DNA of 64,000 bases from CAYMAZ01 sp964388575 (GTDB lineage: Bacteria; Bacteroidota; Bacteroidia; Bacteroidales; DTU049), in NCBI GenBank assembly GCA_964388575.1, contig CAYMAZ010000008.1, forward strand, positions 1 to 64,000. Direction: 5' to 3'. Of this stretch, positions 44,739-53,694 are shown piece by piece (the stretch's first letter is position 1; each line of letters starts with the position of its first letter). A program made the position numbers and the translations under genes. The notes under the pieces are model-generated. The model saw only the letters and a program-made list of their open reading frames with translations, ran no database searches and had not been told where the DNA came from.

Positions 44739-45497
44739 TTATAAATTTTTGTTAAAAATTTGTGCGCTCGCTTGTTGAGAGGGCATAACAAGAATATCAT
44801 TTATGTTTACATGTAGTGGTCTTGTTGCACAAAAATAGACAACTTCAGCCACATCAGCAGGTGTTAAAGGGGTATACCCATCATAAACTGCAGATGCTTT
44901 TGCCTCATCACCATTATATCTCACTTTACTGAATTCTGTATTCACAGCACCCGGAGAAACCTGAGTTACTTTAATACCAGAGGTCAGCAAATCTATACGC
45001 ATTGCTTTAGTGAGTGCATCAACAGCATGTTTGGTTGCACAATAAATATTCCCTTTGGGATAAACTTCTCGACCGGCGATGCTGCCAATATTGACAATAT
45101 GTCCCTGACCTGGAATCATCAATGGAAGTACTGATTTTGTTACCCACAACATCCCTTTGACATTGGTATCAATCATGACCTCCCAGTCTTCTTCATCGCC
45201 CTGATCAAGTGTATTGAGACCAAGAGCAAGTCCTGCATTGTTAATTAAAACGGAAATATTTTTCCATTCATCAGGTAACGAATGTATTACATCTTGTACC
45301 TTTTTTCTGTTTCTCACATCAAGCTGAACAGGGTAACACAATATATTGTATTCTTTCATAATTGCATCCGAAATAGTTTCAATTCTGTCTTTTCGTCTTG
45401 CAACAAGAATGACTTTATAACCATTTACTGCAAATATCCTGGCACATGCTTCTCCAATGCCACTACTGGCACCAGTAATAAAAACTGTTTTGTTCAT
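44739..45497 (-). CDS. Short-chain dehydrogenase/reductase (YdfG-like)
   Basis: A 252-residue classical SDR. Cofactor loop TGASSGIGEACARIFA, then VARRKDRIE (an Arg after the second strand, favouring NADPH), INNAGLALG, the catalytic Ser region VNIGSIAGREVYP and YCATKHAVDALTKAM (Y-x-x-x-K). The C-terminal SPGAVNTEFSKVRYNGD is like the YdfG group, which reduces 3-hydroxy acids and serine-like substrates. The substrate here is not known. It is 7 bases after the membrane protein gene. Confidence 0.92.
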   Translation of the reverse strand: MNKTVFITGASSGIGEACARIFAVNGYKVILVARRKDRIETISDAIMKEYNILCYPVQLDVRNRKKVQDVIHSLPDEWKNISVLINNAGLALGLNTLDQGDEEDWEVMIDTNVKGMLWVTKSVLPLMIPGQGHIVNIGSIAGREVYPKGNIYCATKHAVDALTKAMRIDLLTSGIKVTQVSPGAVNTEFSKVRYNGDEAKASAVYDGYTPLTPADVAEVVYFCATRPLHVNINDILVMPSQQASAQIFNKNL

Positions 45498-45504
45498 ATG
45501 AATG

Positions 45505-46815
45505 CTATTTTATTTTTACAATTCCGGCAAATTTCTTATTTAATTTTTCACTATCAATCATTTGTATCAAAATCACAAATAAAAACATATATCCAATAAC
45601 CTTATATCTTACAACAGCACCCATAACTGGCGTCGAAAGACCAACAAGTGCAAAAAAAAGAATCGCAAAAGTGGCACTAAACCAAAACAATGGATCTGTT
45701 TTGAAACTTTCACGAATCACAAAGAAAAATAAAACCAATGAAATCAAAAAAATCAGGTTTTCAACAGAAACAAATATCATAAACAGATTATGGCTGTCAA
45801 TAAAAAACGGGCGAAACAACACATTCAAAAATGCAGAAGGAAGAGCTGCTATAAAACTCCGGATTGAAGGTTCCAAAGCAGAACTGTTTACTAAACTTCC
45901 GGCATCAATTGAATTTGCAAAGTTGATAAAATCATTTTGCTGACGCACAAACATCTCAACAAAATTCAGACCGGGGAATAACTGATGAAAATTCCAGATC
46001 AGTATCACAAAACCTGTGACAGTGAGAAAATACTTCATAAATACATATTTAGGCTTTTGCTTCAATGTCCAGAGAAAGGAGATAATACCGGGAATCAAAC
46101 AGAATAAAACATACACTTTGACAGAACCCATAATGAGTATAAAAAGAATACACAAAAAAAGATCACGGGCTTTAAATTCACCTCTCATCATTTTCATAAA
46201 TGTATACATAAATCCTCCCAAAGCAAACACAATAAGTGCTTCTTTAGAAATTCCCGATGTCCAGAAAATCAATGAAGGAAAAAACATCAGTGCCACAAAC
46301 AAAATTTTCTCACTGACCGGATTGTTCAATTGAATTGATCTGTAAAACAAAAAAATTCCCAAATATCCAAGTATAACAAATAGCAGGACATTAGCATAAA
46401 ATGAACCCAATGTAAACAGAATCAGGAACGCATTCCATCGCACCATTGTTCTGTTGTCATTTGGAAGCAAATGGTCATGGGACTTATACCAGGTATTCAT
46501 TTTCATATAATAGGTCCCATTAATTTCTTTGGTATGATCACCAATGCCTGCTAACATTCTGAAAAAATCCTGAGGATTATCCGACAATGCAGAATACATA
46601 ATTCTGGCATCATCATAATACCTGTACATATCCGCAGTTTTCCTGTCCTGATAATAATGAGTATAAATAACTATAAATAACGAAGCCAGAAAAAGTCTGT
46701 ACGAAATTGAAATCAACAAAAGTTTTTTGCTGATTTGTGTTTTCGAAAAAAACGGTACTTTAAAAACAATCAGCAAAAACAGAAAAAGATAAACGATTGC
46801 AACAAGAATATCCAA
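45505..46815 (-). CDS. Polytopic membrane protein, possible glycan polymerase-like
   Basis: A 436-residue protein with roughly 10-11 hydrophobic helices and one larger outside loop (about 80-125). No family is firmly recognised; the layout recalls EpsG/O-antigen-polymerase-like or mannosyltransferase-like proteins, but no signature is visible. The only in-frame start near the beginning is TTG (46815), 6 bases after the purL stop, so translation may be coupled to purL. It is followed by the SDR gene after 7 bases. Confidence 0.7.
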   Translation of the reverse strand: MDILVAIVYLFLFLLIVFKVPFFSKTQISKKLLLISISYRLFLASLFIVIYTHYYQDRKTADMYRYYDDARIMYSALSDNPQDFFRMLAGIGDHTKEINGTYYMKMNTWYKSHDHLLPNDNRTMVRWNAFLILFTLGSFYANVLLFVILGYLGIFLFYRSIQLNNPVSEKILFVALMFFPSLIFWTSGISKEALIVFALGGFMYTFMKMMRGEFKARDLFLCILFILIMGSVKVYVLFCLIPGIISFLWTLKQKPKYVFMKYFLTVTGFVILIWNFHQLFPGLNFVEMFVRQQNDFINFANSIDAGSLVNSSALEPSIRSFIAALPSAFLNVLFRPFFIDSHNLFMIFVSVENLIFLISLVLFFFVIRESFKTDPLFWFSATFAILFFALVGLSTPVMGAVVRYKVIGYMFLFVILIQMIDSEKLNKKFAGIVKIK

Positions 46816-46820
46816 ATCAG

Positions 46821-49800
46821 TTATTTGAGGTTCAGTTTTTCTTCAATCCATTGACGTGCAGCGACAAAAGACATCATCCACGGACTCACAACATCTTCAT
46901 GCCTGTTTTCAGGATAGTGTGCCCATTGCCATGGAAATAGTGAACGTTCAATGTGGGGCATAATGGCAAGATGTCTGCCATCATCAGAACAAATTCCTGC
47001 AGCGGAATACTCAGAGCCGTTAGGATTACCCGGCAACTCATCATATGAATATTTCATGCAGATGTTGTAGTGTTCTTCAAGGTGAGGGAATCTAAATTTC
47101 CCTTCTCCGTGTGCAATCCAAACCCCAAGCTTTGTCCCAACCAACGGTTTCATCATCACTGATTCAGTCTCCCTGACCTGTACACTTATGAAACCTGATT
47201 CAAACTTACCGGTATCATTATGCAGCATTTTGGGTTTTAAACGATCACGGGGTGTAATGAGACCCAACTCCATCATCAGCTGACATCCGTTACACACACC
47301 CAAGCTTAAAGTATCTGATCTGTTGTAAAAATTCTCAAGAGCTGTTCTTGCTTTTTCATTAAACATAAAGGCTCCTGCCCATCCTTTTGCTGATCCAAGC
47401 ACATCTGAATTACTGAATCCACCCACAAAAACAATCATATTGACATCCTCAAGAGTTTCCAGTCCGGAAACCAAATCTGTCATGTGCACATCCTTCACAC
47501 TGAATCCGGCATGATGCAGTGAATATGCCATTTCACGGTCTCCGTTAACTCCTTTTTCCCTGATAATAGCCACTTTTGCACTTTTTTCAATCGATTTACG
47601 ATTTTTCCTTAACATCTGATCAAATGTCCCTTTAAAATTCTCAGGAAACGCATATTCCAATGTGTGGAATTTAAAATTTTGCATCCTTTGTTTAGCCATT
47701 GCCTGTCCACTCTGCAGTTTATCCATGTGATAAGAGGGAGCAAACCAAACCTCACGCCAGTAATCAATTTCGAAAAATTCATACTGTATGTTCTTTATAA
47801 TCTTTAGAATTCTTTCTGGGATGACACGACCAATAATGTGAAAATCCACATTTCTCAATATCAGTTCATCAATAACCCTTTTGGAATCACTCACCTGGAT
47901 AACAACTCCAGGGTTCTCACTGAAGAGGATTTTTATAATATCCAATTCTGTCACAGAAGATAAGTTGATATCCAACCCAACTTTGGGATTTGCAAAACAC
48001 ATTTCAAGAAGAGACGTGATCAGTCCCCCGCTACCAATATCATGTCCGGCAAGGATGTATTTTTCTTTAATGAAATGCTGAATCAGGTTGAAAGTTTTAA
48101 CAAACTGTTTTGTATCGGTGATTTGTGGAACTTTATTTCCGACAGCACTTAATGTCTGATAAAAAGCACTCCCCCCAAGTTCTCTGTTATCACTGGAAAA
48201 TTTAACATAAATCAGAGTTGAGTAATAGTCAGTTTTCAGTACAGGCTTTACAACCTTTTTCACATCCAATACTTCGGCAGCAGTAGAAACGATCACAGTT
48301 CCCGGAGCCACAACTTTAGAACCGTCCGGATATTTCTGGGTCATAAACATTGAATCCTTACCTGTCGGCACAGGAATACCCAGCTCAATTGCAAAATCAC
48401 TTAATCCTTTCACTGCTTTATATAATCTGTCAGCCTCACCCGGTTGATCGGAAGGCCACATCCAGTTTGCACTAAGGGATACTCCGCAAAGTCCGCTCTT
48501 CAATGGAGCCCAGATGAGGTTTGTCAATGCTTCAGCAACTGCAAGTCGGCTCCCGGCAACCGGATCGATCATTCCAGCTACAGGAGCATGACCAATGGAC
48601 GTTGCAACACCTGCCGTTCCAGTATAATCAATAGAACAAACCCCAAGATTATTAATCGGTAATTGCACTTCCCCACAGCACTGTTGTAGTGCAATCTTTC
48701 CGGTTACGGACCTGTCAACTTTATTTGTCAACCAATCTTTACTCCCTACAGACTCAAGCCTTAATACGTTTCGAAGATATGAATTAAACTTATGAAGCTG
48801 ATATTCAGGTTCATGAAATACCCTCTTTATTGATATATCATTAATCGTTGATTTTGGTGGATGTCCAAAAAGTAGATTCAGCTTCAACTCAATGGGATTG
48901 ACTTTACCGCGACCTTTAAATACCAGCTTTTTATGTGATGAAACCTCTCCTGCAATATAAATCGGAGCTCTTTCACGACTGGCAATTCTTTTTAAATATT
49001 CAATATGTTTTGGTTTCACAAGCAAACCCATTCTTTCCTGAGATTCGTTACAAACAACTTCTTTATCCGAAAGACTGGGATCTCCGATTGGGAGTTCATC
49101 AATATTTATAATACCGCCGGTTTCCTCAACAAGTTCAGAAAAACAATTCAAATGGCCTCCTGCTCCGTGATCATGAACAGAAATAATTGGGTTACTGTGG
49201 TCTTCAACCAAAGCCCTTATAACATTAAATACACGCTTTTGCATTTCCGGATTAGCCCTCTGAACAGCATTGAGTTCAATGGAGTTTGACAGCTCACCAG
49301 TACTCACCGATGACACAGCACCTCCGCCCATTCCGATCCGGTAATTGTCACCACCAATCATGATGATGGCATCACCACTTTTCCCAAATCCCTTCTGAGC
49401 ATATTGTCGAATCGTATACCCAACTCCTCCGGCAAGCATAATCACTTTGTCAAACCCAAAACACTCCTGATTCTCAGCATGTTCAAAAGTCAAAACACTA
49501 CCACATATCAGAGGTTGTCCAAATTTGTTTCCGAAATCACTTGCTCCTGTTGATGCTTTACTTAGAATCTGATCAGGCGACTGATACAGCCAGGGACGGG
49601 GATCTATGTTTTTCTCCCAGGGCTTACTATTTTTATGTCTCGAATATGCTGTACAATATACTGCTGTTCCGGCCAGTGGGATACTACCCCTTCCCCCAGC
49701 CATTCTGTCTCTGATTTCTCCCCCGCTCCCTGTTGAAGCACCGTAGAAGGGCTCTACAGTTGTTGGAAAATTATGTGTCTCCGCCTTCAGTGAAATGACT

Positions 49801-50516
49801 GTCTCATCATTTTTTATCACAAAATAACTTGATTCATCCTGCTTTGCAACAGTAAAGATTTCTGCTGCAGGACCCTTAAAAAAAGCAACATTATCTGAAT
49901 ATGCTGAGACAATATGTGTTGGATTTTTTGCTGTGGTTTTCTTGATAAGTTCGAAAAGCGTTTCTTTTTGTGTTTCTCCGTCAAGAACAAATGTCCCGTT
50001 AAAAATTTTATGTCTGCAATGCTCAGAGTTGACCTGTGAAAAACCATATACCTCGGTATCTGTAAGCTTTCTGCCCAACTTTTTACAAACAAATTCAAGA
50101 TATTTGATTTCACTTTTACTTAAGGCCAGGCCATGTGATTCGTTGTATTCTTCAAGATTGTCAATAAACATCACATCCTCAGGCTGAGCTTCAATATTAA
50201 ATATGTTCTGATCAAGATCGTGATATATTGACTGCAACATTCTGTCATAATGAATTTGTTCATCATTACAGATTCTAAACTCTTCCATCCGCTCTATATT
50301 CTGAACACCCATGTTTCTACAAATTTCAACAGCATTTGTACTCCAAGGTGTAATCATTTCACGTCTGGGGCCAACAAATATTCCTTCCATAATCTCATCT
50401 TTCTGTAAAATTGCATCAGAAAGCAACCACTCTAACTTATCTAAATCGTCTTCTGTGGGGGTAGATCTGAAAAAAACAGCATAATAAATTTTTCTCTGAA
50501 CAAAGAACCGTATCAT
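46821..50516 (-). CDS. purL: Phosphoribosylformylglycinamidine synthase
   Basis: A 1231-residue single-chain FGAM synthase of de novo purine synthesis, using glutamine and ATP. The large form is complete: an N-terminal PurS-like part, two AIRS-like synthetase halves (SVHDHGAGGHLNCFSELVEE, SGLCGVSLSANWMW, AGHDIGSGGLITSLLEM), and a C-terminal class I glutaminase with LGVCNGCQLMMELGL (nucleophile Cys), WIAHGEGKFRF and IMPHIERSLFPWQW. Length and domain order match E. coli-type PurL, not the split PurS/Q/L system. It has its own well-matched promoter and leads the run down to 41035. Confidence 0.97.
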   Translation of the reverse strand: MIRFFVQRKIYYAVFFRSTPTEDDLDKLEWLLSDAILQKDEIMEGIFVGPRREMITPWSTNAVEICRNMGVQNIERMEEFRICNDEQIHYDRMLQSIYHDLDQNIFNIEAQPEDVMFIDNLEEYNESHGLALSKSEIKYLEFVCKKLGRKLTDTEVYGFSQVNSEHCRHKIFNGTFVLDGETQKETLFELIKKTTAKNPTHIVSAYSDNVAFFKGPAAEIFTVAKQDESSYFVIKNDETVISLKAETHNFPTTVEPFYGASTGSGGEIRDRMAGGRGSIPLAGTAVYCTAYSRHKNSKPWEKNIDPRPWLYQSPDQILSKASTGASDFGNKFGQPLICGSVLTFEHAENQECFGFDKVIMLAGGVGYTIRQYAQKGFGKSGDAIIMIGGDNYRIGMGGGAVSSVSTGELSNSIELNAVQRANPEMQKRVFNVIRALVEDHSNPIISVHDHGAGGHLNCFSELVEETGGIINIDELPIGDPSLSDKEVVCNESQERMGLLVKPKHIEYLKRIASRERAPIYIAGEVSSHKKLVFKGRGKVNPIELKLNLLFGHPPKSTINDISIKRVFHEPEYQLHKFNSYLRNVLRLESVGSKDWLTNKVDRSVTGKIALQQCCGEVQLPINNLGVCSIDYTGTAGVATSIGHAPVAGMIDPVAGSRLAVAEALTNLIWAPLKSGLCGVSLSANWMWPSDQPGEADRLYKAVKGLSDFAIELGIPVPTGKDSMFMTQKYPDGSKVVAPGTVIVSTAAEVLDVKKVVKPVLKTDYYSTLIYVKFSSDNRELGGSAFYQTLSAVGNKVPQITDTKQFVKTFNLIQHFIKEKYILAGHDIGSGGLITSLLEMCFANPKVGLDINLSSVTELDIIKILFSENPGVVIQVSDSKRVIDELILRNVDFHIIGRVIPERILKIIKNIQYEFFEIDYWREVWFAPSYHMDKLQSGQAMAKQRMQNFKFHTLEYAFPENFKGTFDQMLRKNRKSIEKSAKVAIIREKGVNGDREMAYSLHHAGFSVKDVHMTDLVSGLETLEDVNMIVFVGGFSNSDVLGSAKGWAGAFMFNEKARTALENFYNRSDTLSLGVCNGCQLMMELGLITPRDRLKPKMLHNDTGKFESGFISVQVRETESVMMKPLVGTKLGVWIAHGEGKFRFPHLEEHYNICMKYSYDELPGNPNGSEYSAAGICSDDGRHLAIMPHIERSLFPWQWAHYPENRHEDVVSPWMMSFVAARQWIEEKLNLK

Positions 50517-50534
50517 AGGGTTTCAATTATTTTG

Positions 50535-50568
50535 ACAAACATAATTTTTTTTTTTGTAAACAACAAAA
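50535..50568 (-). promoter_or_regulatory. Promoter of purL
   Basis: On the minus strand: TTTTG (50568-50564), a 20-base spacer, then TATGTTTGT (50543-50535), 18 bases before the ATG at 50516. It matches the Bacteroidota pattern at both elements. The spacer contains a run of A bases. Confidence 0.65.
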
Positions 50569-50596
50569 TTTTTTATTCTTCTCATTCATTCAATTT

Positions 50597-51418
50597 TTAT
50601 TGACTCGTCTTCAGAAAGACAAATCTCTTTTCCTTTGCTGGAATAATTTTCTTTCTGTTCCAATCATAAGTATAGTAATTTTTCAATTTATGAGGTTGTG
50701 AATAATTGAAATGAATATATCTGTTTAAAAAATAATCAAACAGATACCCTGCATGGGAATGTGCTGCCCCTGAAGTTAACACATAGAAGTCGTATGCATC
50801 AATCTCTGTAAAGTTATAAGAATATGAATATTGTCTTTTCAGCCATTCATAAACAAACCTTCCGTTGATTCTGTCTGACACACTTGATGAAGCAAAAAAC
50901 AAATGGGATGGAACAGTTGAGTCAGCATTGACCGGATTCAGTTCCATCCAAACGTTGAACTGATATTCAGAAACAATGGTGTCAAAATACAGGGAATAAT
51001 CTGTAAAAGGGAGCTCATCACTCATCCAAACCCGATGTTCTTCAAATGACATTTGTACTGGTGAAAGCTGCCACATCAATTCTTTATTAATAAAAAACTG
51101 AGCAATGCTGTCTGTTTCATAAACCCGAAACCCTTTGTCTTTAAGAGTTTCTATCATAATTCTGTCGTAACCAGATTGAATATCTGCAATCAAAGTGTCA
51201 TCCAAAATATAGGAAATTTTTTCAGGTTTAAAATAATTCAAAGAATCTCTAAGTTCGTCAGAGCGAAAAAATTCAACCAGAACATTTGGATCTGAGATAT
51301 ACAGAATCGCCGGCAAATCTTTTTTTTCAACAAATTCTTTTGCAACACGCTGATAGCCTGCACATGCAAATAATAATACACTAAAACAAATACAAAGGTT
51401 GAGAAGTTTTTTATTCAC
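50597..51418 (-). CDS. Putative lipoprotein of unknown function
   Basis: A 273-residue predicted lipoprotein: leader CICFSVLLFAC with a lipobox cysteine, then a soluble domain rich in Tyr and Phe with no family I can name. I choose a GTG start at 51418, overlapping the end of the flavodiiron gene by 8 bases. The alternative in-frame TTG at 51436 would add six residues and overlap more. No ATG is present at the start. It is probably translated from the flavodiiron protein transcript. Confidence 0.65.
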   Translation of the reverse strand: MNKKLLNLCICFSVLLFACAGYQRVAKEFVEKKDLPAILYISDPNVLVEFFRSDELRDSLNYFKPEKISYILDDTLIADIQSGYDRIMIETLKDKGFRVYETDSIAQFFINKELMWQLSPVQMSFEEHRVWMSDELPFTDYSLYFDTIVSEYQFNVWMELNPVNADSTVPSHLFFASSSVSDRINGRFVYEWLKRQYSYSYNFTEIDAYDFYVLTSGAAHSHAGYLFDYFLNRYIHFNYSQPHKLKNYYTYDWNRKKIIPAKEKRFVFLKTSQ

Positions 51419-52658
51419 CCCGGGATTGTTTTGCAATCAACATTTCTGCAATTTGGTTACCATATTCCCGTGCTTTTATCAACTGGGGCTCATGTGCAGT
51501 GAATTTCACAAACACTGTATCATCGGGCATTTCAAGTTTGAGATTTTTAAGATTGGCATAAATCAGTTTTTCACCCTCTCCACTCCATCCGTACGAACCA
51601 AATGCTCCACCGATTTTTCCCCTGTCACGAATTGGATTAATCAACGCAAAAAGTTTGTAAACAGGCAGAAGTATATTCTGATTAATCGTTGGACATCCAA
51701 CAATAATTGCCTGCGAACGCGCAATCTTTTCATCCAGTTCACCAACAGGTGTGGTTTCAATGTCCTGAATATCAACTATTGCATCTGGAATTTTAAATTT
51801 GACACCTTCTCCAATGGCTCTGGCGATATCTCCGGTTTTCTGATAAGCAGATACATACGGAATAAAGATGTATTTCTCCAAAGGATATCTCATTGTTTCT
51901 TTTGCAAATTCTTCAGACATGTCAACATAGCGCTTCCAGTCATTGGTTAGAAGCGGCCCATGACCTGTACAAACCGCTTGAATATCGAGATGCCTGATTT
52001 TATCAATTGCCTTTAGCATGAACTTACTGTAAGGCTTTAAAATCACGTCAAAGTAATATTTGAAAGCGTCATCATAATTTTCAACCTGATTGTCAAACAT
52101 TCTTTCATCGCAGTAATGAGCACCGAACGAATCACAGGTAAACAGCACCTTCTCCTTCTCTAGCCATGTATACATTGAATCGGGCCAATGCAGATTGGGT
52201 GCAGAAATAAAAGCAAGATCCATATTCCCCAGTGAAAGAGTATCTCCTTCTTTCACAACCAGATGGGGAAATTCGTAACCTAAAAGATCTTTCATATACC
52301 TGATTGCATTTCCACTTCCAACGACTTTTGCATTGGGAGAAACCTTAAGCAGATTACCAACATTCCCACTATGATCAGGTTCTGTATGATTAAGAATGAT
52401 ATATTCAATTTCTGAAGGATCGCATATCTGTTGAAGTTTCTTCAAATAGACTTCCCAGAATTTTTCTTTGGTAGTTTCGACAACTGCTTTTTTTTCTGCA
52501 TCAATGAAATAAGAATTATATGTTGTTCCGTATTCTGTTGTCATAACAACATCAAAGGTAACAATGTCGTAATCGAGAACTCCAACCCATTTTACTGATG
52601 GAGAAACTGTCAACACTTTATCATCGGCAATTTTTCTTTGTGAAGCATTATCGGGCAT
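51411..52658 (-). CDS. Flavodiiron protein (FprA-type A-type flavoprotein)
   Basis: A 415-residue cytoplasmic enzyme that reduces oxygen or nitric oxide to water or N2O. A metallo-beta-lactamase-like diiron domain (1-250) has HTEPDHSGN (H91, E93, D95, H96), TCDSFGAHYCDERM and CTGHGPLLTNDW. A flavodoxin domain (about 257-410) has FIPYVSAYQKTGDIARAI (FMN loop) and GGAFGSYGWSGEGEKL. All diiron ligands are visible. Such proteins protect anaerobes from oxygen or NO. The lipoprotein gene overlaps its 3' end. Confidence 0.94.
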   Translation of the reverse strand: MPDNASQRKIADDKVLTVSPSVKWVGVLDYDIVTFDVVMTTEYGTTYNSYFIDAEKKAVVETTKEKFWEVYLKKLQQICDPSEIEYIILNHTEPDHSGNVGNLLKVSPNAKVVGSGNAIRYMKDLLGYEFPHLVVKEGDTLSLGNMDLAFISAPNLHWPDSMYTWLEKEKVLFTCDSFGAHYCDERMFDNQVENYDDAFKYYFDVILKPYSKFMLKAIDKIRHLDIQAVCTGHGPLLTNDWKRYVDMSEEFAKETMRYPLEKYIFIPYVSAYQKTGDIARAIGEGVKFKIPDAIVDIQDIETTPVGELDEKIARSQAIIVGCPTINQNILLPVYKLFALINPIRDRGKIGGAFGSYGWSGEGEKLIYANLKNLKLEMPDDTVFVKFTAHEPQLIKAREYGNQIAEMLIAKQSRGE

Positions 52659-52677
52659 GGTTACATATTTTAAGTTT

Positions 52678-52686
52678 GCAAATTTA
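52678..52686 (-). promoter_or_regulatory. -7 element of the flavodiiron gene
   Basis: On the minus strand TAAATTTGC, an exact match to TAnnTTTGY, 19 bases before the ATG at 52658. No TTG is found at the expected -33 distance. Confidence 0.5.
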
Positions 52687-52842
52687 CTCTTTTTTTGTCA
52701 GATTATGATAAACAAAATTCATCACTTGACTTCCATTCTTAAGGGTTTCAGAAAGAAACAGTATTGTTAATTGCCCCTTGACAGTTTCAGATCAAATACA
52801 GCTGCAGCAAATCGAATACAAATTATAATTATGCATTTTTTC

Positions 52843-52851
52843 TATTTTTGC
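52843..52851 (+). promoter_or_regulatory. -7 element of the DUF481 gene
   Basis: TATTTTTGC matches TAnnTTTGY, 44 bases before the ATG at 52896. The -33 position is AT-rich without TTG. Confidence 0.5.
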
Positions 52852-52895
52852 AGACTCAAATTAGCAGGTAAATTCATTCTCAAAAAACAACCACT

Positions 52896-53654
52896 ATGAA
52901 AAGAATTTTTCAACTATTGGTATTTGGAGCATATATATGTTTTTCAAACTTCACTACCGGACAAGTGTTAAATATTGAAGATGAGCGGATCGTTACTGAT
53001 ACGACTGGGTGGGCCGGGAGTACCAAACTATCTTTTGACTTTTCAAAAAACACTGTTGAATTATTGAAGAGTGGAATAAACATGCATGTTCAGTATAAAA
53101 CTGATAAAAGCCTGTACCTTTTACTTGGTGATTACAAATTAACCAAAGGCACTGACACTGAATATGAAAATGCAGGAATAATTCATCTGCGCTATAATTA
53201 CAAGTTTCTTGACTGGTTGACCGGAGAGGCGTTTATCCAGTCACAGTTTAATAAAATGCTGAAAATTGACCAAAGATCCCTGACCGGCGCAGGACCTCGT
53301 TTCCGGGTGATCAAAACCAAGCCCTTTCGTTTGTATTTTGCTTCTTTGTACATGTATGAATACGAAGAACTTAAAGAATTTGACAAATACAACAGAGATC
53401 ACCGCATCAGTTCTTATATGTCATTTTTCCTCAAACTGGGAGAAACACTCATGCTCACCAACACAACGTATTTTCAGCCCAAAATCATTCAATTCAACGA
53501 TTTCAGAATTTCTTCGCAATTGAACCTGATCTTTAAAATTTCGAAATTCACTTCATATATGCTTTCCTATCACTATTATCTAGACAAATATCCGACTCCA
53601 ACAATCCCACAGGAAACACACAGTCTAACAAACTCATTGATTTTTAATTTCTAA
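52896..53654 (+). CDS. DUF481-family outer-membrane-like protein
   Basis: A 252-residue exported protein. The signal peptide ends near FTTGQ. The remainder alternates short beta strands with polar turns (SLYLLLGDYKLTKGTD, IIHLRYNYKFLDWLTGEAF, GAGPRFRVIKTKPFRLYFA), as in the DUF481 family, and ends with Phe (LIFNF), typical of outer-membrane barrels. Function is unknown. It is a lone plus-strand gene between the divergent flavodiiron gene and the converging parC. Confidence 0.82.
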   Translation: MKRIFQLLVFGAYICFSNFTTGQVLNIEDERIVTDTTGWAGSTKLSFDFSKNTVELLKSGINMHVQYKTDKSLYLLLGDYKLTKGTDTEYENAGIIHLRYNYKFLDWLTGEAFIQSQFNKMLKIDQRSLTGAGPRFRVIKTKPFRLYFASLYMYEYEELKEFDKYNRDHRISSYMSFFLKLGETLMLTNTTYFQPKIIQFNDFRISSQLNLIFKISKFTSYMLSYHYYLDKYPTPTIPQETHSLTNSLIFNF

Positions 53655-53694
53655 AATCAATTATTGGCAGAAAAGTTCAGTTGTTTTTTTTATA

